This document shows, piece by piece, positions 9,067 through 15,390 of a stretch of 64,000 nt of DNA. Position numbers and translations under genes: made by a program. The first letter of the stretch is position 1; every line of letters begins with the position of its first letter. The stretch is taken from contig JAFZAH010000034.1 in the NCBI GenBank assembly GCA_017548275.1, positions 1-64,000 on the forward strand, written 5' to 3'. This DNA is from Prevotella sp. (GTDB lineage: Bacteria > Bacteroidota > Bacteroidia > Bacteroidales > Bacteroidaceae). A model generated the notes under the pieces. It was not told where the DNA came from. It worked only from the letters and a program-made list of their open reading frames with translations, and ran no database searches.

Positions 9067-10158
9067 CTACTCTTCGTTGTCGCTGATTTTTTCCTGATGC
9101 AGGATAAGTTCTGAGTTGATAGCCTCAATATCAGAGAGTTTGACATTATTATTGTCATCAATGGGTTTGTAAGCCTTCACTTTTGCGAAACGCTTTTTGA
9201 GGTCATCAGACTTAAAGTTGTATCCGTGTCTTGCCCATATCTCATTACGCATCACCCTGAGTTCTTTTTTGCTGAACAACACCACGTCTCCGGAGGTAAG
9301 CAATTTTTTAGACGCGAAGGGATAGCGCCAATCAGATGCAGTTTCTGGAACCAAGGTAAGACGAAGGGGCTTGCCGTTAGTCTTATCCCAAGCACCGCTT
9401 TCCTCATCAAAGGCTGAGGGCGTTAGAGTTAGACCCTCCGCATCACCTTCAGCGATGAAGTGTTGTCCGTCAGCGAGTGTGACAATAAAGTCGGGACAAT
9501 CATAAGACTCTTCAAATTTGTACTTGCCGTTCTTCCCGTCGAAAACGTACGTCATATCAGGATTAAAGGCATAGGCTTTTCCGTCTTTATCACGGTAGTC
9601 ACCTGCTATTCTTTGTGCCATCGCACGCACTTCGGCTTCGTACAGACCGTCTAACTCTTTATCCGTCGCCAAAAATACGGAAATAACCCCATCCTTTTTA
9701 TGGCGAATAATGATACAATCTGTACCTGCTATGTTTTTCGCCTCAGCAACCAATTGCGGAATATCCTCTTTGCTGAAATCCGATGTAGCAATCTGCGGGT
9801 CTGCTTGCAGTTCGGGATCATCATTCCAAGCGACAGGCACTATCTCATATTTACCATCACCTTTGGGTTTCAGTCCGAAGCAATAACCGCCTTCATGCAA
9901 AGTACCACCTGAAAAAGCGAGCACATCACCATTTATTTTCACACTGTAAAACTCGATACCGTTATGCCAATTGGAATTATCTTTTATCACAATATCCTTC
10001 GCTTCGCTGACGGCCGCTTCAACCACTTTATCGGTCTGTGGTTCATCCACTTGGAGACTGTCAGTCTGACCGTTTGCGTCACTCGTTTGATTGGCATTGT
10101 TATGACAACCACAGACAAGAAGTGTCGTCATAAATAAAGTTGAAATGATTTTCTTCAT
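9067..10158 (-). CDS. YARHG-domain lipoprotein
   Basis: A 363-residue predicted lipoprotein: signal MKKIISTLFMTTLLVCG, then acylated Cys18 and a Ser/Asn/Asp-rich linker (~19-45). Residues ~55-165 form an uncharacterised beta-rich region; ~170-280 form a second beta-rich block. Residues ~295-350 match the YARHG domain (ELRVMRNEIWARHGYNF), an extracellular domain of unknown function, here with WARHG in place of YARHG. It probably sits on the outer membrane or cell surface. It is monocistronic, with promoter 10192-10199 and terminator 9009-9041. No enzymatic role can be assigned. Confidence 0.8.
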   Translation of the reverse strand: MKKIISTLFMTTLLVCGCHNNANQTSDANGQTDSLQVDEPQTDKVVEAAVSEAKDIVIKDNSNWHNGIEFYSVKINGDVLAFSGGTLHEGGYCFGLKPKGDGKYEIVPVAWNDDPELQADPQIATSDFSKEDIPQLVAEAKNIAGTDCIIIRHKKDGVISVFLATDKELDGLYEAEVRAMAQRIAGDYRDKDGKAYAFNPDMTYVFDGKNGKYKFEESYDCPDFIVTLADGQHFIAEGDAEGLTLTPSAFDEESGAWDKTNGKPLRLTLVPETASDWRYPFASKKLLTSGDVVLFSKKELRVMRNEIWARHGYNFKSDDLKKRFAKVKAYKPIDDNNNVKLSDIEAINSELILHQEKISDNEE

Positions 10159-10191
10159 TGTATTAATGCTAAATAGTTATACATTTGACTG

Positions 10192-10199
10192 CAAAGTTA
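10192..10199 (-). promoter_or_regulatory. -7 promoter box (TAACTTTG) for YARHG lipoprotein
   Basis: Minus-strand TAACTTTG 33 nt before the start at 10158. A CAAA (minus-strand TTTG) at 10218-10221 gives an 18-nt spacer, close to the usual 19-21. Confidence 0.6.
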
Positions 10200-10345
10200 C
10201 GAAGAAGCAAATGAAAACAAAAGAAAATAGTAACAATTATGTGGAAAAATCGGAAAATTAAAGAGGAAAATGGGGCTACGAGGCGAGAATTCGAAAAAAT
10301 CCGTTAAAAATTTATAAAAAAAGAACAACGAACAATTAAAAGAAT

Positions 10346-10353
10346 TATCTTTG
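10346..10353 (+). promoter_or_regulatory. -7 promoter box (TATCTTTG) for Ala-rich lipoprotein
   Basis: TATCTTTG followed by CC, 46 nt before the ATG at 10400. The upstream 60 nt are strongly A-rich, which could act as an UP-type element; that part is inference. Confidence 0.6.
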
Positions 10354-10399
10354 CCCTGTTTTATAAACAATTGTTTTACTAATCAAAAATTTACAAACT

Positions 10400-11005
10400 A
10401 TGAAAAAAGTATTATTTATGGCACTTGCAGTTGCAGGTTTGTGCCTGACCAGTTGCAAAGACAAAGCAAAGGAAGAGGCTCCTAAAGCAGAAGAGAACGT
10501 CGAAGCCGTTGCTGAGATTGATCCCGCATCAGACCCCGCTGTTGAGTTGAACGCAGCCATGGAGGCAAAAGACGAGAGCAAATTCGAGGCTCTTTTGAAC
10601 ACTGTTAAAGAGAAGGCTAACGATCCGAAGTTTAAGGAGTACATTGAGAAAGCACAGAACTTCTTGAAAGAGAAGGCAGAGGCCATCAAAGCATTTGTCG
10701 GTGGCAATGCTGTTGTTAGCGGTCTGATTGACAATGTGAGCGGTATTGACCTGACCAAACTGGTGGCTCCCGCAGATGCAGCCGTTGAAGGTGCGGAGAA
10801 AGCCGCTGAGGGTGCTGTAGAAGGTGCTAAAGATGCTGTTGATGCAGCCAAAGCAGAAGGCCAGAAAGTCGTAGAGGATGTTAAAGGCGCTGCTGACAAA
10901 GCCGTAGAGGCTGCTAAGGAAGCCCCCGCTGCTGCTGCAGAAGCCGGCAAGGCTGCTGTCAACAACGCTGTTGACAAGGCTGCCGATGCTCTTAAGATTA
11001 AATAA
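10400..11005 (+). CDS. Ala/Lys/Glu-rich helical lipoprotein
   Basis: A 201-residue predicted lipoprotein with lipobox LTSC (Cys19). Residues 20-45 are charged, ~50-115 are helical, and ~120-201 consist of degenerate 11-residue-like repeats rich in Ala, Glu, Lys and Val (AAEGAVEGAKDAVDAAKAE and similar). The pattern resembles amphipathic LEA-like or apolipoprotein-like helices. It probably lies on a membrane surface or spans part of the periplasm as an extended helix. The strong -7 box and terminator suggest an abundant monocistronic transcript. Function is unknown; a stress-protective or envelope-spacing role would be inference only. Confidence 0.8.
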   Translation: MKKVLFMALAVAGLCLTSCKDKAKEEAPKAEENVEAVAEIDPASDPAVELNAAMEAKDESKFEALLNTVKEKANDPKFKEYIEKAQNFLKEKAEAIKAFVGGNAVVSGLIDNVSGIDLTKLVAPADAAVEGAEKAAEGAVEGAKDAVDAAKAEGQKVVEDVKGAADKAVEAAKEAPAAAAEAGKAAVNNAVDKAADALKIK

Positions 11006-11048
11006 TTTCTAAAGAAGTATTTTCAACAACAACAATCAAAAAAATAAT

Positions 11049-11076
11049 AAGGTGCGGCCAAACGGTCGCACCTTTT
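11049..11076 (+). terminator. rho-independent terminator
   Basis: AAGGTGCG (11049-11056) pairs with CGCACCTT (11067-11074) with a nearly paired interior, followed by TTATATT. It lies 44 nt after the lipoprotein stop. The A-run before it lets it also serve the convergent DUF4293 transcript. Confidence 0.75.
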
Positions 11077-11153
11077 ATATTATAGGGTTACATTATCAGG
11101 AAACCACCCCATACTTTATATTCCTCTCCCTGTATAAGGACAAACGATAAGAG

Positions 11154-11609
11154 TTATCTGATTCGGTCTGCCGCGCGAACAAGTTTCTCATCATGAATGA
11201 TGGCTTTACGCGCCAAGAAATGCAGGATGAGCGCCACTGCCGGCAGAGCAGCCCAGATAAACGGGGTAAATTTCGCGCCTTCAGGTTTATTGACATAACC
11301 GAAGATGACGAACACCGCAATCCATGCAAGGCACAAAAGGATGTTGTAAGCACAGACTCTGGCCTGCAATTTCCTGTTTTTATAAAGGAATATAGCCAGG
11401 ATGGTAAGCGGACAGGTGAAAAGCAACAATGCGAACATCGACCAAACGGAGAATGATTTAACGTCGCCTTGCTGCAAAAAGAGGTTGTACATGGTGATGT
11501 CGCCCACACCAAGTTCGTCAGCCTGAAACAGTCCTACGGGACAAATGAGGCAGACGACCGCAGCGATGAACGCTAGCAGCAAATAAACCGTTTGTATGCG
11601 CTGTATCAT
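11154..11609 (-). CDS. DUF4293 family membrane protein
   Basis: A 151-residue inner-membrane protein with four predicted membrane segments (~7-25, ~50-70, ~80-100, ~112-132). The start MIQRIQTVYLLLAFIAAV is characteristic of Bacteroidota DUF4293. Its start codon overlaps the stop of rpoZ by one base (TAATG), so the two are translationally coupled. Third gene of bamD-rpoZ-DUF4293. Biochemical role unknown; the coupling with rpoZ is a context clue only. Confidence 0.8.
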   Translation of the reverse strand: MIQRIQTVYLLLAFIAAVVCLICPVGLFQADELGVGDITMYNLFLQQGDVKSFSVWSMFALLLFTCPLTILAIFLYKNRKLQARVCAYNILLCLAWIAVFVIFGYVNKPEGAKFTPFIWAALPAVALILHFLARKAIIHDEKLVRAADRIR

Positions 11610-11944
11610 TAGTATTGGGGTTGATTTTCAGTTGAAGGATCGCGCCAATATACGTTTCCGTCGATAAACTCTTGAGTTGCGAGGAGAGTCGGTTTTGGCA
11701 ACTTCTCATAATAACGTGAGATTTCTATTTGTTCGCGGTTTTCAAACACTTCCTCCAAACTGTCGTTGTAAGAAGCAAATTCTCTCAATTTCTTGTCGAG
11801 GTCCTGTTTGATTTCCCCTGAAATTTGATTTGCCCTCTTTGCTATGATAGCAACACTCTCATAAATATTACCGGTCTCTTCGCAAAGATCCATAATGTTG
11901 CGAGTCTCGGTGTTGACCGGTGCTTTTGACTTTTTGTAATCCAT
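11609..11944 (-). CDS. rpoZ: RNA polymerase omega subunit (Bacteroidota RpoZ/Rpb6-like)
   Basis: A 111-residue protein matching my recollection of the Bacteroidota omega subunit: MDYKKSKAPVNTETRN, NIYESVAIIAKRANQI (the Rpb6/omega core helix), LEEVFENREQIEISRYYEKLP and a C-terminal tail. It would stabilise the beta-prime subunit during RNA polymerase assembly. It sits between bamD and DUF4293 on the minus strand, 72 nt after bamD, probably in one operon. Confidence 0.85.
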   Translation of the reverse strand: MDYKKSKAPVNTETRNIMDLCEETGNIYESVAIIAKRANQISGEIKQDLDKKLREFASYNDSLEEVFENREQIEISRYYEKLPKPTLLATQEFIDGNVYWRDPSTENQPQY

Positions 11945-12016
11945 TTATAAAACTAAAATGATATAAAATTAAAAACTTTCTTTCAATAATCAATTGGCAG
12001 ATAATGCCCTTAGAGT

Positions 12017-12853
12017 TTAGTCTTTAATGTGCTTTTTGCAGACCGCTATGTATTTCTCCGCCTCTTTTGAAAATTCTGAATCGGGGTATTCGTTGAGGAA
12101 TCCGTAACATTCATCTTCAGCATCACGGAAACGCTCAAGTTTTTTCTCCTCCACACTTTGTGTAGCCAACTGGAATTTACTTTTCATGATGAGGTATGCA
12201 AAGTCTTCGCGTTTAGCACTATAAGGAAAGTCTTTGATGGCATTCTGGGCCGTGATGATACACGCCTCATAATTGCTTGAAGACCCTTCACCACTACTGT
12301 TTCCAAAATACGAACCGAGATCATAATATAGACGCGCGGAGTTCAATTCTTTCTGAACAAGTTTGTCTTGGAGTTCAAACAACCTTTTATGCGCATTCTC
12401 TTTCATCTGCATGGAAGCGTCAGGGAAAAGGTCGAGATATTCCTGAAACGCAGCAATCGCCGCAATCGTCGGAGTCTGGTCGAGTCTGGGCTCGGGAGTG
12501 CTCTCATAAAGGCTTTGACCGATGTGGTATGATGCCGATTCGGCATAAGTGCCTCTAGGATAAGACGTATAGTATTTTCTGAAATATTCCGCCGCAGTCT
12601 CATAGTCCTTGCCTTTATAAGTGGCCATAGCCAACATAAAGAGACTCTCCTGTCCGTTGTCTGTACCCTTCATGAGTGTGACGAGTTGTTGCAGGAGCAA
12701 TGTAGCGCGGGTGTATCTGCCGTCGAGGTAACACTGCTTGGCATATTCATATTTCTGATCATAATTGTCCGTCTTATACATGGCATTGAACTCGTTCGCA
12801 CATGAGACGCACAAGAGCATAGATATCAGTATGAATGGTATGACTTTCTTCAT
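12017..12853 (-). CDS. bamD: outer-membrane assembly lipoprotein BamD
   Basis: Periplasmic TPR lipoprotein of the BAM complex, which inserts beta-barrel proteins into the outer membrane. 278 residues from the ATG at 12853; the frame extends to a TTG at 12868 that falls at the predicted transcription start, so 12853 is preferred. Signal MKKVIPFILI...CVS with acylated Cys18. TPR-like repeats follow (YEYAKQCYLDGRYTRATLLLQQL; ESLFMLAMATYKGKDYETAAEYFRKYYTSYP; EFLNEYPDSEFSKEAEKYIAVCKK). It heads the bamD-rpoZ-DUF4293 operon with promoter 12873-12880, giving a leader of only ~10-15 nt. Confidence 0.9.
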   Translation of the reverse strand: MKKVIPFILISMLLCVSCANEFNAMYKTDNYDQKYEYAKQCYLDGRYTRATLLLQQLVTLMKGTDNGQESLFMLAMATYKGKDYETAAEYFRKYYTSYPRGTYAESASYHIGQSLYESTPEPRLDQTPTIAAIAAFQEYLDLFPDASMQMKENAHKRLFELQDKLVQKELNSARLYYDLGSYFGNSSGEGSSSNYEACIITAQNAIKDFPYSAKREDFAYLIMKSKFQLATQSVEEKKLERFRDAEDECYGFLNEYPDSEFSKEAEKYIAVCKKHIKD

Positions 12854-12872
12854 ATTTCTCAAATTCAAGTTG

Positions 12873-12880
12873 CAAAGATA
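12873..12880 (-). promoter_or_regulatory. -7 promoter box (TATCTTTG) for bamD operon
   Basis: Minus-strand TATCTTTG followed by GC. A CAAG (minus CTTG) at 12901-12904 gives a 20-nt spacer to a TTG-like -33 element. The box ends 19 nt before the bamD start codon, so the leader is very short. Confidence 0.65.
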
Positions 12881-12966
12881 CTGCTATTTGCACGATTTGC
12901 CAAGTAATTAGGTTATTTTTTAGGAAATTTTGCAAGAAATGCGGTAGTTTTTTGTATTTTCGCAGC

Positions 12967-15000
12967 ATGAATTTCAAACTGACCTCCAAATATAAGCCCA
13001 CAGGAGACCAACCCGAAGCCATCAGAGAATTGACAGAAGGGCTGGCCCGCGGCGACAAATCTCAGGTATTGTTGGGTGTGACTGGCTCTGGCAAGACCTT
13101 TACAATGGCAAACGTGATTGCCAACGTGAACCGCCCTACCCTTATATTGAGTCACAACAAGACCCTTGCCGCGCAATTATATGAAGAAATGCGAGGGTTC
13201 TTCCCTGAGAACGCGGTGGAATATTACGTCTCTTATTATGACTATTATCAGCCCGAGGCTTATTTGCCCTCATCAGACACCTATATCGAGAAAGACCTTG
13301 CCATCAACGACGAGATAGACAAACTGAGGTTGTCTGCCGTTTCGTCTTTATTATCTGGCCGAAAAGACGTGGTGGTAATCTCATCCGTATCTTGCATCTA
13401 CGGCATGGGCGGCCCCGCGACTTTGGCAGGCAGTGTCATTAGCATCCATAAGGGACAACGTATAGACCGCAACATGTTTCTGCGCCGTTTGGTAGATGCG
13501 TTGTATGTAAGGAATGATATAGAGTTGAACCGCGGCAATTTCCGTGTAAAAGGCGACACGGTTGACATCTTCATGGCATATAGCGACAATGTGTTGCGCG
13601 TGACATGGTGGGACGACGAGATAGACGCTATCGAGGAAGTAGATGTATTGACCTACCAACGTCTGGGTTCTTTCGAAGATTACCAGATTTATCCTGCGAA
13701 CCTGTTTGTCACATCGAAAGAGCAACAAGAGAGGGCCATCCGGATGATTCAAGATGACCTGGTAAAGCAGATTGACTTCTTCAACGAGATTGGCGACACA
13801 CTGAAGGCTCACCGCATCAAGGAACGTGTGGAATACGACATGGAGATGATTAAAGAATTGGGACACTGTTCGGGCATCGAGAATTACTCTCGGTATTTCG
13901 ATGGTCGTGAGGCCGGGCAAAGACCATACTGCCTCTTGGATTTCTTCCCTGACGACTACCTGATGATTATTGATGAGAGCCACGTCAGTGTGCCCCAACT
14001 CAATGCGATGTACGGAGGCGACCGCGCCCGTAAGACCAACCTGGTGGAATACGGATTCCGTCTGCCTGCCGCCTTTGACAACCGTCCGCTGAAGTTCGAC
14101 GAGTTCAATGAGATGGTTCATCAGGTCATCTACGTGTCAGCCACCCCAGCCGATTATGAGTTGGAGCAGAGCGAAGGCGTGTATGTGGAACAGGTGATAC
14201 GCCCGACGGGGTTATTAGACCCGGAGATAGAGGTTCGCCCAAGTGAGAACCAGATAGATGACTTGATGGAAGAAATAGAACAACGTGCCGCCCGTGACGA
14301 GCGGGTGTTGGTGACGACGCTGACCAAACGCATGGCCGAAGAAATGACAGAGTATTTCCTGAACCATGAGATTCGCACAAACTATATCCACAGTGACGTA
14401 TCGACGTTGGACCGTGTGAACATCCTCAATGATTTACGTGCGGGACGCATTGATGTTCTTGTGGGCGTGAACCTGTTGCGCGAAGGGTTGGATTTACCCG
14501 AGGTATCATTAGTGGCTATCCTTGACGCTGATAAAGAGGGATTTCTGCGCAGCCACCGTTCACTGACCCAGACAGTTGGGCGCGCAGCCCGCAACATTCA
14601 CGGCAAAGCCATCATGTATGCCGACACCATCACGAAGAGCATGCAAGAGACCATCGACGAGACGGAATACCGTAGGAATAAGCAATTGAAATATAACGGG
14701 GAGCACCATATTACCCCGAAACAGATTGAGAAAGCCATCCAGCAAACCATCTCGGGCAAGCCGTCGGAAACAGGCGCAGCATCAAAGACCTACGGCGAGG
14801 TATATATAGAACCCTCCGGACGAATTGCTGCTGACCCGATTCTTGAATATATGACGCACGACCAATTGAGGAAATCTATTGCCAACACTGAACGACTGAT
14901 GAAAGAGGCAGCTAAGAACTTGGACTTCCTCCAAGCCGCTCAATACAGGGACGAACTGGTCAAACTACAGGATAGGTTGAATGGTACGACGACGAATTAG
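12967..15000 (+). CDS. uvrB: UvrABC excinuclease subunit B
   Basis: Damage-verifying DNA helicase-like subunit of nucleotide excision repair. 677 residues from the ATG at 12967; a TTG 15 nt earlier is in frame but rejected because MNFKLTSKYKPTGDQPEAI is the usual N-terminus. Walker A GVTGSGKT at 37-44, beta-hairpin region YYVSYYDYYQPEAY, DESH box, helicase motif VGRAARN, and the C-terminal UVR motif that binds UvrC (QYRDELVKLQ near the end). Full length for the family. The start is within ~5 nt of a poor -7-like TATTTTCG, so the leader may be very short. The 3' side runs into a repeat-rich gap. Confidence 0.97.
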   Translation: MNFKLTSKYKPTGDQPEAIRELTEGLARGDKSQVLLGVTGSGKTFTMANVIANVNRPTLILSHNKTLAAQLYEEMRGFFPENAVEYYVSYYDYYQPEAYLPSSDTYIEKDLAINDEIDKLRLSAVSSLLSGRKDVVVISSVSCIYGMGGPATLAGSVISIHKGQRIDRNMFLRRLVDALYVRNDIELNRGNFRVKGDTVDIFMAYSDNVLRVTWWDDEIDAIEEVDVLTYQRLGSFEDYQIYPANLFVTSKEQQERAIRMIQDDLVKQIDFFNEIGDTLKAHRIKERVEYDMEMIKELGHCSGIENYSRYFDGREAGQRPYCLLDFFPDDYLMIIDESHVSVPQLNAMYGGDRARKTNLVEYGFRLPAAFDNRPLKFDEFNEMVHQVIYVSATPADYELEQSEGVYVEQVIRPTGLLDPEIEVRPSENQIDDLMEEIEQRAARDERVLVTTLTKRMAEEMTEYFLNHEIRTNYIHSDVSTLDRVNILNDLRAGRIDVLVGVNLLREGLDLPEVSLVAILDADKEGFLRSHRSLTQTVGRAARNIHGKAIMYADTITKSMQETIDETEYRRNKQLKYNGEHHITPKQIEKAIQQTISGKPSETGAASKTYGEVYIEPSGRIAADPILEYMTHDQLRKSIANTERLMKEAAKNLDFLQAAQYRDELVKLQDRLNGTTTN

Positions 15001-15052
15001 TAAAGACAACTGATTTCACGGATTTTACAGATTTGAACAACAATTTTAATCG

Positions 15053-15096
15053 ACTACGAATTATACGAATTAAACGAATGGTGTTCGTAAACAACT
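15053..15096. repeat. 44-bp direct repeat, copy 1
   Basis: Identical base for base to 15131-15174, 78 bp downstream. It includes three 9-bp ACGAAT units and a following GTGTTCGTAAACAACT. Confidence 0.95.
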
Positions 15097-15130
15097 GATT
15101 TCACAAATTTCACGAATACAAGTGTCATCT

Positions 15131-15174
15131 ACTACGAATTATACGAATTAAACGAATGGTGTTCGTAAACAACT
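15131..15174. repeat. 44-bp direct repeat, copy 2
   Basis: Perfect copy of 15053-15096. The 34 bp between the copies are themselves built of GATTTCAC-type nonamers. Confidence 0.95.
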
Positions 15175-15248
15175 AAATTTCAATAATTTTCGAAATCGAA
15201 TAAGGGACGAGAACACTAAACACTAATCCCCCTACCCTAAACCATTTT

Positions 15249-15316
15249 ACTACGAATTACGCGAATTTTACGAAGTGTCATCGTGTCACTTTCGCAAAGT
15301 TCGCGTAATTCGTAGT
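15249..15316. repeat. 17-bp inverted repeat, possible transcript-end hairpin
   Basis: ACTACGAATTACGCGAA (15249-15265) is perfectly complementary to 15300-15316, with a 34-nt centre. It uses the same ACTACGAATTA sequence as the direct repeats, so the element occurs in both orientations. It may act as a bidirectional terminator between the convergent uvrB and M16 genes; no T-run follows, so that is uncertain. Confidence 0.7.
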
Positions 15317-15390
15317 AGTTATGGGCTCACCACCCGTACGGGCGGGCATCAGGCGCCGCCCCTACGGTGTGGAGAAATAATATCAGTCTG

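Larger units (their letters stand above)
15001..15390. repeat. repeat-filled intergenic region behind uvrB (nonameric repeats)
   Basis: No gene is visible in these 390 bp. The region holds 9-bp-phased units: GATTTCACG, GATTTTACA, GATTTGAAC (15012-15038); ACGAATTAT, ACGAATTAA, ACGAATGGT (15056-15082); GATTTCACA, AATTTCACG (15097-15114); and again ACGAATTAC, GCGAATTTT at ~15252-15269. It also contains a 44-bp perfect direct repeat, a 17-bp inverted repeat and a GC-rich hairpin-like stretch at ~15328-15370, each noted separately. uvrB and the M16 gene converge here. Confidence 0.85.

Noticed and set aside
10345-10977. 210-codon Ala/Ser-rich antisense frame
   Set aside because: Mirror of the low-complexity Ala-rich lipoprotein on the other strand.
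12955-12962. TATTTTCG as the uvrB -7 box
   Set aside because: Mismatched at a conserved T and only 4 nt from the ATG; too weak to list as a promoter.
13381-14121. 246-codon open frame antisense to uvrB
   Set aside because: Opposite highly conserved UvrB sequence; no domain seen.
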